Assembly: GCA_030068075.1 (NCBI GenBank) | Contig: CM057835.1 | Span: forward strand, 38,429,715-38,493,714 | Source: Paguma larvata | Lineage: Eukaryota > Chordata > Mammalia > Carnivora > Viverridae | Direction of reading: 5' to 3' | Length of the DNA stretch: 64,000 bases | Part shown: positions 12,332-23,868 of the stretch, in pieces | How positions within the stretch are numbered: position 1 is the first letter of the stretch | Layout: every line of letters starts with the position of its first letter | The notes under the pieces: model-generated | Seen by the model: only the letters and a program-made list of their open reading frames with translations | The model's database searches: none | What the model was told of the DNA's origin: nothing | Made by a program: the position numbers and the translations under genes

Positions 12332-12537
12332 TTATTTTTAAATATTTTTTTATGTTTATTTATTTTTGAGAGAGAGAGCATGAATGGGGGAGGAACAGAG
12401 GAGACACAGAATCTGAAGCAGGCTCCAGGCTCTGAGCTGTCAGCATAGAGCCCGACTCGGGCTCAAGCTTACAGACCACGAGATCATGACCTGTGCCATA
12501 GTCAGACACTCAACCAGCTGAACCACCCAGGCACCCC
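12332..12537 (-). mobile_element. Can-SINE, full length, reverse orientation
   Basis: On the complementary strand it reads GGGGTGCCTGGGTGGTTCAG, the tRNA-like boxes, CT-rich sequence and an ATAAATAAACATAAAAAA tail. Imperfect duplications (AGAACTTACCT and AGAGCTTATCT) flank it. It sits between the two copies of the 105-bp direct repeat, so it arrived after that duplication or is independent of it. Confidence 0.9.
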
Positions 12538-12830
12538 AGAGCTTATCTCTTAGATGCTAACTTTGGTCCATGAGTTTCTAGCACTTTGTATGTGTTCTTT
12601 AATTTTTTTTTCTCTTCTTTTGCAATTGTATGAAGAGTTGGTTGACTCAAGGATAACAAGCACATAATGGAGGCACAATCCTTGCCATTTCAGCACATTT
12701 AATGATTTTCATCTTGGCCTGCATCGTATGAAATGTTCTTTAGAAGTACGCCTCAACGGTTTGAAGCTGTTGATAATAGTTCATTATGTATCTACTTATT
12801 TTTTATTCAAATATTATTGAATCAGTATCT

Positions 12831-12935
12831 TCTGATCATTATAAAAAAATTCTCAAAATTTTGACATAATTAAATAATGTAGAGTTTTTAGTCACTATTT
12901 TAAAATTGCCATTCATAAATAGGCACATATTGAGA
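12831..12935 (+). repeat. diverged direct repeat, copy B
   Basis: Partner of 11981-12085. A MIR fragment follows directly in this copy but not in copy A, so the homology ends near AGGCACATATTGA. Confidence 0.6.
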
Positions 12936-12956
12936 GAGACTGTATTCAAAGGACAC

Positions 12957-13170
12957 TGTGTAGTGTGGCTTCTCAGGCTCTAGGATTAGGGGTCCAAACA
13001 TGGAGAGGCAATCCTAAGGTTTACAGAAGCAACCTGGGCAAACTATTCATAGACTCTCCAATCATTAAAATAATTAAGATTTGTAAAACAGTAACAGACA
13101 CCTCACATGCCTGTTGTAGAAACTAATTGTAAAAAGTTAAAGCATATATCACAATAGGCACTAAGAAATA
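12957..13170 (+). repeat. MIR SINE
   Basis: In MIR order: 'GTGTAGTGTGGCTTCTCAGG', 'GCAACCTGGGCAAACTATTC', 'GTAAAACAGTAACAGACACC', 'CATGCCTGTTGTAGAAACTA' and 'TATCACAATAGGCAC'. Confidence 0.6.
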
Positions 13171-15530
13171 GGTGTATTTATAATAGTCAGAAAAGTTACT
13201 TACTTTCTACAAAAGATAGAGGTTATTAAAAGTTAGAGGCAATCAAATTTACATATTTTCTCTTAAGCCAGGCTTCGTTCCTCAATTCGGACTAGAAATA
13301 GAAAAAAAGTAAACGTCTTCAAAAATTCTATTAAAAGGTTAATAGTTTTCCATATATTTGATTCTGTGATGACATACAAATTCATTGCATCATAATTTTA
13401 AATATTTTTCTGCTTATTGATCAATTTTCACAGATGTTTTCAATGACATTTCAACAGTTTGCATGAAATCATATCTAGGCTCTCTCTCTGAATTCCTTAT
13501 AATAGCAAAACTCCTTTCTTCTCAGTGCTTTTGAAATTTATTCATGTAACTCCCATTAGAGTTAATTGGAGTTACTAACATAAATTCCACTTGCTCCAAA
13601 TGGAGAATAGGTTTCTTTAATGTTGTTTTTATTTTTTAATAAGGTTAGACTCAAAATAGAATCTTGTATACAATTGTCTCTTTTGCTTTGGGAAATTAAA
13701 ATGCCTTTAACAACTTTTAGGGTTAGAGAATTTAAATCTGTTGCAAAGTTTTCTTTCTTATTTTAATTCTGCTGCGTTACTACATCATCATTACAAATTA
13801 CAATTGGTAATGAAAGAGATAGGACAGTAATATAAAAGCATTTTTTCCAGCAAGCCACCACTGTTTACATACTATTTGTAGTTTTATTTGTGGAATTACT
13901 CTGTTAATGGTATATTATTAACACTATTTAGAAAAATTGTGTTTGTTCTTAACAATAAAGAGAAAGAAATAGATACTATTTATTGAGAGGAAAGTATAGT
14001 TTTCAAACTGAAAGAAAACCTCACACATCTCTTTTTTTCAAAAATGCTGCTTTAAATAAATTACTGATTCTTTTTATATCTCTTTAAATTTTGTTAACAA
14101 ATAATAGTCATTTTAACTATCAACAATTTTATATGTGCAGGTATTCTTGAATTTCTCCAAATATTGGAAATCAGCTGTTTTTTAAATACTCGATACATAT
14201 TGAATTTACCAAAAGAAAAGAAACCTTAAGAAATAGATGCTTTTCAATAAAAAAAGACTAATTAATAATAAATCAATGACCTTGCTTTCATCCTCTCCTC
14301 AGATTATAGGAAGTCATTCCTTTTTGAAATATATTTTTAAAAAGTTTTCTATAGCTCAAACATTTCAAATAGGATGTATAGCAAATTTAATTTCACCTTA
14401 AATTTTCTTCCTCTTTTAGTTTTGAAGGTGTTTCCACAGAAAACAGTTTACAATAATTCAATAAAATTATAGTTGTTTCACTCATCTATAAGCACATCCC
14501 CCAACATTTTTGTAAATGTGAGAGATAATTCACACCATTAAAGCGTAGATGAGATCCAGGCCCTTAAAATAGTTATTTAAAAAATCAGAGCAGAAGCAAT
14601 TTTACAAAGGAGAAAAATATCTTAGTAACAGGAATAGAACAAAGAAATATATAGATAGATTTGAATTTTGTCACAACTTTAAACAAAAACGTAAGTAAAG
14701 AATTATATTCTCTTTTGCTTAGAAAGGTAGCAGAGAATGTACTAGAAATAGAAAGAGAAAAAAGTAGTATTTGTTGTAGTTAAATCACTCAATTCAATGT
14801 GGTTTCATGTTACATTCTCATTTATAGTTACAGAAACTGAAGCGCAGTGAAGTATTCCTTCAAGTTTATGTAGCTAGTGTACGTCTCTCAAGTCCATAAT
14901 CATTCCTCTAAAACAGTCATCCAGTGCAACAAATATCTTCCTCATACTTAAATTCCTTAAGAAATACGTGGGTGAATTAGCATATCATTTAGGGTACAGA
15001 ACCATGTGTTTAATTATTATTTTGGAAATTATTATCTTTATAATTCTAAGGTAATTATATTAGCCTATATGCTAGTCAAAGTTCTAGTCAAATTTTACTA
15101 CTAATAAAAGTATAACTTTTGCCCATGAAAAAATAATATCCTCTATATAATTTTGAAATTATTACTGTCATTGCTCTGACTTTTGTAACTTTAATAATTG
15201 TCTTTAGATAATGATTTTTTTTACCATTTTTTAAATATTTCATGGCTTCAAAACTAACAAGTCTTCAAATATTTTTAAATATGACTTTATTTTTCTAGCT
15301 AGTGAAGTTATATTTGCAAGAAATTACATTAATATAATTTAACCGTGCTGCATTATAGAAGACTGATTTAATATGGGAATAAAGATGAGAGAACCCACAG
15401 TAATCGATAGTTTAAATGACCTTTATAACTTTCTCTTGAATATTTTCAGATAGAAAATTAATCATCATGAATTCAATCATTAAAATGCCATTCAATAAAA
15501 CATCAATGGAATAATTTGGAAATATGGCTC
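13171..15530. other. AT-rich, repeat-poor noncoding stretch
   Basis: Apart from a probable reverse MIR at 14810-14940, I see no transposon, coding frame or simple repeat of note. This is the start of a SINE-free interval running from 12538 to 22579. Confidence 0.55.
14810..14940 (-). repeat. MIR-like fragment, reverse orientation
   Basis: 'CATTTATAGTTACAGAAACT', 'GAAGCGCAGTGAAG', 'TATGTAGCTAGTGTACG' and 'CAAGTCCATAATCATTCC' track the reverse MIR landmarks (TTTACAGATGAGGAAACTGA, GGCACAGAGAGG, ACAGCTAGTAAGTG). Confidence 0.5.
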
Positions 15531-15539
15531 TCATTAGCT

Positions 15540-15790
15540 CAGAGCTCCACACTCAACTCTTTACATAATAGACAAATTTTAATTTCATCTATCAAAGGAT
15601 ATAGCATGCCGAAGTGGAAATAAAACAACCTGACTACCGCTGATGCATTCTTCATTCCAGCTAAATCAATGTTGAATAAATATTTAAATGAATTTTGTTT
15701 CAAATTTGCTGGCAGCCAGGGCAAAGGAAAATTTTGATGAATTATATAATTCATTTTCATCCGATGAAAAGAAGCAAATGATTCATCTAT
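15540..15790. other. candidate conserved noncoding element
   Basis: A non-repetitive block of mixed composition containing palindrome-like and ATTA-rich motifs ('GATGAATTATATAATTCATT', 'TTAAATGAATTTTGTTT'). A minus-strand frame of 73 codons crosses it but lacks splice context. The call rests on texture and absence of repeats, not on an alignment. Confidence 0.3.
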
Positions 15791-16012
15791 AAAATGGATT
15801 GAAAGGAGAACAACATATTAATCTGCCCAGGGCACCCACATGTCCATTATGAAGCCCCTAAGAGGAAGTTTATATATTTCTGGCAAGTAAAAATTTTCAA
15901 AACTGATCCAGTAAAATATGTACATTATTCCCAGTCATGGTTATTAATAAACCTGCTTACTTTTATCAACCTTAATTTCTTAATATTCTCTACAAGGAAA
16001 ATGCCTATTGGA

Positions 16013-16245
16013 GCAGTACAACACAGTGGGTACAAACATGAGCTTTGCAACCAGATACTCCTGGTTTTTGATCCTGAGAATTTTATCCTAGGAATTTGAT
16101 TTATCTCCTTTAGACTCTGTTTCCCCATCGGCCAAATGGGTATAACAGTATTACATATTCATGGAATTTTTGGTGAGCATTAAATTAAACTAGATTTATA
16201 ACGATTTAGTATAGTGCCTAGCACAGAAGAAGGTTGCAATAAAAT
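16013..16245 (+). repeat. MIR SINE, nearly full length
   Basis: 'ACACAGTGGGTACAAACATG', 'AGCTTTGCAACCAGATACTC', 'TTTAGACTCTGTTTCCCCAT', 'GGCCAAATGGGTATAACAGT', 'GAGCATTAAATTAAACTAGA' and 'TAGTGCCTAGCACAGAAGAA' cover the whole MIR consensus in order. Confidence 0.85.
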
Positions 16246-17000
16246 GGTGACCAATTCTTGTTTTACCATTTGCTTATAACAAAAATCTAAGAGAAACTCC
16301 ATTTTCATAATACTCTAAGAAAATTAAATATTACAATGGTTAAAAGATAAGAATATATTCCAATAATGACAATCTGTTATATTTTTAGACATTTTGAATA
16401 CTTAATCTCACCAACCTCATCAAAACTATTTTAATTTTTTCTCTATACACCAGTCCTCATTTTTCAATATTAAGTATACATTTCAGTATACAAGTATCTT
16501 AATACTTAACTCTAAAATGATATTTAGCTATGTTATAGAGTTAAATAATATTCTACCAAGTGAGTACTAAATATAAAAGCATTTCTCTCTGAGTTGTGAA
16601 GTCATATATTTAATCCAGAATTGAAATTCTTCACGGTACTTACAAATAGCTAAAATTTAGAAAAAGGACGTTGCTATAAATTTTGTAATGTCTTATATTA
16701 TAAACATATTTAAAATAAGTTTCCTATGAAAATACTCTGTAATACAGTGTGAGGAATGAAGTAATGACCAGAAATTGGCTAAAATTCCTGAAATTCATGG
16801 AGAAAGACTTTGAAATTTATTATTTCATGTCAATTTTGGTTTCATCTATTAAAATTGTAGCAACTACCCATAGGAAAAATGCGTTATAGATCATGAAATG
16901 GTATATTTGCAGAAAATCAGCCTATAAGTCTATAGGCAAAATTGATTAAATGAAATCCAAATTCTTCACTATTTTATGCTGGAACATTATTATATGGAAT
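16246..17000. other. AT-rich noncoding stretch
   Basis: I see no repeat family, RNA gene or coding frame in this interval. Confidence 0.5.
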
Positions 17001-17019
17001 TTTTCTAATGGGACCATAT

Positions 17020-17990
17020 CCAAGTTGTAGCATTAACAGATGGGATCCTGTTGGGGTTCCACATTTTTAGTTATTTAGGACTTTAGTAAACAGTGATTTT
17101 ATCCAGTATGTGATTGGAACAGATGTGATCTTATCAGGGTTCCACTTTTTTTCAAGGGCATAAAATTGCCATGATTTGCTGTACAGTGCTGGAGTTTACT
17201 TTTTGTGGTTTTAGAACCAGAGTCCTTTTTAGCCAGAATTTGCCCTTGGGTTCTAAAACATCATAATAGGGAGTTAATGTTTTATTCTCTATTAATCCCA
17301 TTAAATCCTTTTAATATTAGAGCATGTGTTGCTTTATAGCATTAACTAGTGTCTTGCACTCAACAGTATTTTCACAGTTTATGACACTGCTTAGGGCATT
17401 AACAAACAGCTGTTTGAATTAAATGAGCAGTTAAGGACCCTGTTCATTAACTCAAAAGTTTCATGTATTTTTAATTCCTTAAATCTAATGGTATCATCAC
17501 CCTCCAAGAAATCTATCTTTGATTATAATTTGCTCTGGCCACTATTGGTTATGGGGGAAAGTATTATTGTTTTTGAATATGAGTCATATCAGGGTTGGAT
17601 ATCTCTAATGAATCTTAACTATCTCATAACGGTTTCATTCTTATGGGATATAAAACTTTAAAAGTTGTTTACGGCAGTTGTGTTAAGATTTTTCTCCAAT
17701 TTTGGTTACTGATGACTTCATTTAGCTAATGTAAAGAGGCAGTTGGAACAGAATTATTTGCATTTGAAATGGCGCAATCAGAGGTTTGTGACTGACTCAT
17801 TTACAAAAAAAGAAAATTGTATTTGGACAGTGACAAATTGTGTGATGCAGTCCCTGGTGCAGAGCAAAATGTTAGTCACTGGTTTTCTCCATAGAGAGAG
17901 ATCATGGCTTCCAAGGCTTCATTTGACACTTTACCTCTTATTGAATCATGGTCACGTACATCTTGGTTCAGTAGTTTGAGGCAAAGTAAT
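17020..17990. other. candidate conserved noncoding block with an internal direct repeat
   Basis: About 1 kb of unique-looking sequence. It contains an imperfect direct repeat (AACAGATGGGATCC...GGGGTTCCACA at 17035 and AACAGATGTGATCT...AGGGTTCCACT at 17118, offset 83). It also holds recurrent CATTAAC strings near 17030, 17339, 17397 and 17444, a CAGCTGTTTGAATTAAATGA segment and an ACAGTTTATGACAC segment. A forward frame of 78 codons at 17743-17979 has no supporting context. Regulatory function is inferred only. Confidence 0.35.
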
Positions 17991-19400
17991 TAAATAAAAG
18001 GAGGATTTTAAATTAATGTGTCTAGCATTATAAATAAGCAGCATGAGGACAGGATTCTTGATTCGGATTTACTCTGGTGCCCAAGTGACACCCCACCTAG
18101 TTCAGGGCCTTCGGTTTAGCAAGCGCTCAGTATCTGGGGGAGAATGGTTGGATGCTTTCACTAAGAACTTTTTACCTGTTGGGTAAACCTCTCCTAGGTT
18201 TCCTACAAATCATCATATAATTTGACCTTCAATTATTTAAATTTTCTCTTCAGAGTCTGTGGATCTTTGATTGATGAATTCAGCCCACAGATGTTTGGTA
18301 ACCAATTAGAAAGCATTAACGCGTTTTAAAGGGAGACATATAATTTTACTATTTTAATAATCGTATTTATTTTTTACCATTTCGAATGCCACGGATCAAC
18401 AATTTCAAAGTCTAGACAAGATGCCGTTGTGTATTACCTACAAGAAATGGGTAAATGAATGAGAGATTTGCAAAGAGAAGTAGAAAACTCTCTTTTGCTA
18501 TTAATCGGAAACATTTCTCCCGTGTTAAGTTTGGGACAGACTTATGAGTAGTGGCTTCCAGGCCTGAAGTTTTTTCTAATCAGTGAATTGGCTTGGAATT
18601 CATAATTGCCCTATTTTTTTCCATGTTGGAAGTTGTAGGGCACCTTTTACAAATGCCCTGTTGCTCTTCCATTTTGCCTCAGGGTATCTCTGTGGGCATC
18701 AGTTCCTGTCTTCCAAGTCCTTCATCCAGTGTCTGTGACTGAGGCCAACTCAGATAGTGTTTGAAGCAGACAGGATGGTTTCAGGTGTCCTCCCCAACCC
18801 TGACTACTAAATTTGTAGACCGCATCAGAGATTTCCTTTTTCTCTCTACTGTGAAAACTGCAAAATAATCAGTTAAAATATCAAGCTATTGTAAAGATTT
18901 GGTCTTTAAGAATAAAATCTAGAAATGCTTCAGAACTTAACAGTTAGCATAATTTTAACTAAACTAGAATCTCTAGCACTGCTTAAATATTCTGCCATTT
19001 GTAGTGTCCCTGTGAGAGGGATCTCCACTAATACTTAAGGAGTCTACAGAAAATCCATATATTTAGAGAAATGAACGTCCAGAAACATTATTTTTTAAAT
19101 AACTGAGAAGGAAGATTTCAGCCCATACTGGTAAAGAAATCAAAACAAACAAACAAACTAGTATATATATGCATACATGAAATGTTAAGTATTTAATATA
19201 TGTTAAATATATATACTACATATAGTATATGTATTTATAAATACTACATAGAGTGTATATATATATTTTTAATAAACAGTGCCAAGGAGAAGATTTTGAT
19301 TTGTTTGTTTTGTTATCAGTATTCTGACACCCTGTCAGTAATGTCTGGATTCCCATCTCTACAGCTACCGTCCAAACCAAGCCACCATCATAATTTGCTT
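17991..19400. other. noncoding stretch
   Basis: Unique-looking DNA with an (AAAC)n-like run at 19143-19159 and an AT/TATA-rich section at 19158-19268. No gene or clear transposon. Confidence 0.5.
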
Positions 19401-19404
19401 GAAC

Positions 19405-20050
19405 TATTGTATTAGCCTCCCACTTGGTTCCTGCATCTGCGCTTGTCCACTGTTGACCTGGGGCTGTTCCTTACAACCAGTCGGCATGGACCCAAGCCCC
19501 ACCCTATCCCCCAAAAAACCCACCCAAAACAAAAAAATTCCTATCTGAACCTTTAGTGCTAAACATATTTCAGTGAATTCCCTAGGCTCCTGATAGCATG
19601 GAGCCTAAAATAGTTAATATGGCCTGTCTGTCCCAGTTACTGTCTACCTCTCCATCCATATCACAGCCGTTATCCATGTTGTTCACTGGTTTCCAGGCGT
19701 ATTAAGCAAGCTTCTTTCAGCCTCAGTTGTGTCGGGCTGTCACCTGGTAGCTTTTACACGTGCCACTCCCTCTCCTGGATCCCTTCTACTCAGCCTCAGG
19801 TCTGTTTAATGTCTTGTGCTCAAAGAAGCCTTCCTGGCCCTCAGTCTAAAGCAGACGTCTCTTTTCAGGTTCTTGTTGCTCCTTTTAACTTTCCTCCATA
19901 GTACTCATTACAATGCCAACTATACAATTATTTGAGTAATTTATTTTTATTTTTTTCCCCATTGGAGGAGGTAGGATCTGTTTTCTTCATCATTAGCACC
20001 TAGCAGCCAGACAAAGCACTCAAGAAATATTTTCAAGTAAATGATTGAAC
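19405..20050. mobile_element. L2 LINE fragment
   Basis: 'TATTAGCCTCCCACTTGGTT', 'TTCACTGGTTTCCAGGCGTA', 'GCCACTCCCTCTCCTGGATC', 'AAGAAGCCTTCCTGGCCCTC' and 'TAGCACCTAGCAGCCAGACA' match L2 3'-end landmarks, ending in 'CACTCAAGAAATATTTTCAA'. No intact frame remains. Confidence 0.75.
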
Positions 20051-20289
20051 TCTAGTTTCCTCTAACTTAAGGATATAAAAAGACATTTTTAGGAAAAGAA
20101 TTTGCACCACTTGACTTTTGGATAAATAATCAGGCACACAGGGGTAATTTAGGTATTTTTTATAGTCAACATTCTTTTATTATTGTTAAACTATCCTTTA
20201 AAATGAATTAAGTAATTCTTATTGCATTGTCTTTCCTCTGCTAGAAATCTAGCATTTATTAAGAAATTTGCTTGATTAACATCAAATGT

Positions 20290-20670
20290 TTTAGAATTTA
20301 TTTCAAATAACCCTTATATGTCATGACTCCTAGTTTTATCCTTGTCTGAAGTACATTATACCATGCAAGACCCAGGACAAAGTGAGAGATTGCAATGATT
20401 CCATAGATTACAAACATAGGATGAGAAATTGAAGCCTGCCAGCCTGGGAATATAAACTGGGAAACGGATGCCCGCCATTGTGCTGGGCATTGCCAAGAAC
20501 TGGGGAAAGATCTTGGCAACAGATTCTGAACATCAACACTAGTATCCAGCAAATGTGTGCAGGTGGAGGTAAGAGAGTTCAGCCGACTATGAAGTAAGGC
20601 AACCATGAGGAGGATGTCTCCGAGGTCTACGTCTGACTTTGGTAGATCCTGAACCCAGTGCAAATGCTTC
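20290..20670. other. unclassified segment with a long minus-strand frame
   Basis: A 121-codon frame runs on the complement (20663 to 20298) but has no splice sites, Kozak-like start or recognisable domain. The segment is less AT-rich than its flanks and I cannot match it to a repeat family. It may be an old unrecognised repeat. Confidence 0.3.
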
Positions 20671-21089
20671 CAGTTATCCTATTTTATTTTTTTTACCTAT
20701 TTGCGTGAAGCTTTGAAACAAACATTTAGTGAACTCTGTTGCTCCTTTGTTGATAAAATAGGAAATTCTGACACAGCTTTTGTAGAGAAAAGCAAATTAT
20801 AGGTCTATTGAGTAACCTCCAACTTCAGAAAAATGTTCTTTGCAAGTATTATGAATTATTAATTTTTTCATCAATATCTTTCAGTAAATCGCTGCTTTGA
20901 AAAAGCTGTTGAGTGAAAAAAGATACAAATAATTTATATATTGGAAAAGAGAGACAGAAAAGGAAAAGCTAGAAAGCAATTCACCAAAAGTTAGTTATAA
21001 TTAGTCACAAATGTTCTTGAAAAACTAATACCAGAAACCACAAACTAAATAATTTAGGAGCTCATTGGGAAAGACTGTATGGCTCTAGC

Positions 21090-21620
21090 TGTTTATTGGC
21101 ACCACAGTGATGAGCAGTGGAAAAACTTTCCATTGCTTTTCACATCAGACCTGTAGGAAGAGATTCCATTGGCCCCGGAGTCAGGACTTGCAGGTCCCGG
21201 GCTGTAAGGTTCACCAGCAGCCATTAGACTGACATTTGTTATCAATGAGACGCTGCTGAACTGTTGTTCCAAGGCTGTTGCTGTAAAACCATAGTGCATT
21301 GTAGTTTGTTGGAGGTTAGTAGCACTTGTTAATTTGATCAAGGCTGAAGTTTACGGAGGATAAAGTAAACAATGCAAACTGCAGACACCATCAGTTTCCT
21401 ATGGGCAGTGAAGTGTAGTCTGTTCCATTTACACTTCACAACAACATCTGATGGGCTTTGTCAGTGCTGCACAGAGTAATTAAACCTGAAATCAATAGCA
21501 GGCATTTGTCATGTTTACAGCCGCTCTTTCTGCTGGGTTAAACTCATCAGTTTAGTGCCGTTCTGTTTTACTGCAGAGACACGCTCCATTATTTCTTCAG
21601 GTACAGTTGAGATATTCAGT
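21090..21620. other. strong candidate conserved noncoding element
   Basis: About 530 bases of dense, mixed-composition, non-repetitive sequence in an AT-rich setting. Motifs include 'GTTAATTTGATCAAGGC' (TCF/LEF-like), 'GAGTAATTAAACCTGAAATC' (homeodomain-like core), 'CAACATCTGATGGGCTTTGT', 'GGCATTTGTCATGTTTACAG' (forkhead-like TGTTTAC) and 'TTCCATTGGCCCCGG'. An 82-codon complementary frame (21341-21093) crosses the left half. No transposon signature is present. Confidence 0.45.
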
Positions 21621-22575
21621 TACATGCCCAATAGTTTGAATACGACATTAAGATTAAAAGGGACAGGCAAATGGACAGTTTTTGTAATTTATTTGCTGAT
21701 TTTCTTAACCAGTGTTGGATTTCCATTTCCTTCAACCTTTTTATGAAACCCTTTGCGGCCTGAGATAGTATATTCCCTTAGCATCCAAACTGGCGAAGTC
21801 TCATCTCAAACCTGATAGAATTTGACACCAACTATAATTATACACAAGGATTGAGACATATTATTTGAAAAGTGAAGAACATCTAAGATTCAAAGTTGTC
21901 TTATTTGAAAATTGGTCTTTTCCACTTTTAATAAGGAGTTTTTCAGAAATGTTCTTTTATGTCAGCTTTTTAAATCTCCACCTTTCTTTATGTTGCTTTA
22001 CTATCTTTCCTTTTATTTCTTCTATTTCTTAATGTTTTAAATAATGTGGTTAGAGTATGCTGGTTTTAACAGTAGGAGAATTTGCAGTGGTAAACTTGAG
22101 TTTGACATACGTGTTTGAAGGAAGCTGAAGAGTGTGCATTTAGAACATTTCAAGTCCGTTAATAAAGATCCATTTATCCTTCATTTTATGCAAATAAATC
22201 TAAGCATCTTACTTCTCCATGTGGTACTTTTGTCTTGGCATACCCAAGCAAACAAGATTATTGTGAGAATGAATCTTATGCCAATTAGTTGGTTATAAAT
22301 GAAACCATTGGAATGTTATGCTTCTTGCATTTTTTAATATTAAATACACCACTCTTTTTTCAAATGTGTTTATTGAAGTTATATGCAGGTAGACTGATTA
22401 CATATTTTATGCTAACTTTTAAAAAATCATGCAACTAATTTTACTAAAATCATTTTGATCTCTGGACAGTGCAAACATAACGAATTGATATTTGGGTTGG
22501 AAGGGACCTAAATACGGTGATTTCAAGTTTCTGTATGTCAAATTGTCATATAGAGTTCTAGTCATTTGAAATAAG
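21621..22575. other. AT-rich noncoding stretch
   Basis: I see no recognisable gene, RNA or repeat family. Confidence 0.5.
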
Positions 22576-22579
22576 CAGA

Positions 22580-22774
22580 GGGGTGCCTGGGTGGCTTGGT
22601 CGGTTGAGCATCCTACTCTTGATTTCAGCTCAGGTCATGCCAGGGTCGTGGGATCAAGCCCTGCTTCAGGCTCTGCACTGAGCATGGAGCCTGCTCGGGA
22701 GTCTCTATCTCCCTCTGCCCCTCTCTGTCACTCAGGCACACTCTCTCTCTAAAAAATAAAAATAAATAAATACA
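22580..22774 (+). mobile_element. Can-SINE, full length
   Basis: GGGGTGCCTGGGTGGCTTGG head, GGATCAAGCCCTG B-box region, CT-rich middle and AAATAAATAAATA tail. The duplications are near-identical (GAAATAAGCAGA before, GAAAATAAGCGGA after). The sequence 'GCCAGGGTCGTGGGATCAAG' is a variant shared with dog-type Can-SINEs, so it may be an older carnivore subfamily. Confidence 0.92.
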
Positions 22775-22789
22775 GAAAATAAGCGGAAG

Positions 22790-23730
22790 TTCAGATCTTC
22801 ATAGAATTCCATATTTTTTGTAAGCACAGTAAACATATGAATCACAGCAGTCTTTTACAGTTATTATGTAAATTATTTAAAAATAGTTGTTAAAATGGAA
22901 TGTTGTAGTTTCCTGCATGCTACATAGCAGTCATTTGAGGGTTGTGTACATGAGGCAGAGTCTAGAGAACCTATATCTTTTTATCTTTTGGTCAGACATG
23001 GAATGTTTTTGAGACCATGTTACCTCATTTCTAGATCTTGCCTATTTTTGTCATATGTCAGAAATCCTACATCATGAGCACCAACCTCTGTCTCCTACGT
23101 AGGATCCTATACTGTATTGTAATTCAGCAACTTCAAAAGCACATCTCAAAAGAGGGAATGAACTTTCTAGGAACTCGTCCTAGTCAGCAATTCCCTAATA
23201 CCTTTAAGAAATTAATCATTTTTCCTCAGCATATTTAGTTCTGTTTTTTTTTTCTTTTTTTGTAGTTATATATCATTTTTCCTAAGAACTCTGTTACCAA
23301 AGGTTTTGAGTGAGGATTGAGTTAAAATACCACACAGATACAGCAATTAAAAAGATAATGCTTCCTGAACATAATTCTGATAATGATTTGGAAAGTTTTG
23401 TTCTAGTGATCAAAATAAAAATTTAATTTAAATTACAGTGAATTTGTTTAGGTAAGCCTTCTAAGTGTCACCTATGATAAAAATGAAACTTCAGAACTAT
23501 ACTCAAAGTAATGCTAAAATCAAAATGATACCCAGTAATGTCCTGTGCCTTTTGACTAAATTTTTAGAGAGTAGGATATTTATTCTAGGCCGCAGATCTC
23601 AGAATTTAGCATGTGCTCTTAGTTCTTTGTGTTCCAGTAAACCCAAAAATGAAAGTTCTTTCCACAGACAATATCTATGAGAAATTTAATTAAGGATGTG
23701 TTAGATTGTTTGAAGGACTGTTTCAGAGTA
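22790..23730. other. noncoding stretch
   Basis: Short forward frames (23038-23238 and 23465-23680) have no splice or promoter context. No repeat is recognised. Confidence 0.5.
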
Positions 23731-23744
23731 CAATGAAACTCATC

Positions 23745-23868
23745 TGCACTTGTGATGAGCACCGGGTGTTGTATATAAGTGATGAATCCCTAAATTCTAT
23801 ACCTGAAACTAATATTACACTGTATGTTCGCTAACTGGAGTTTATATTTAAAAAAAAAAAAAAAAAAA
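23745..23868 (+). mobile_element. 5'-truncated L1 3' end with poly(A)
   Basis: 'GTGATGAGCACCGGGTGTTG', 'CTGAAACTAATATTACACTG', 'TATGTTCGCTAACTGGAGTT' and an A19 tail match the 3' end of carnivore L1. The flanks GAAACTCATCTG (23735) and GGAACTCACCTGG (after the tail) are a plausible diverged target duplication. Confidence 0.85.

Noticed and set aside
20298..20663. 121-codon complementary frame with a hydrophobic segment near its end
   Set aside because: No acceptor or donor, no recognisable domain and no neighbouring exon; probably chance in a less AT-rich segment.
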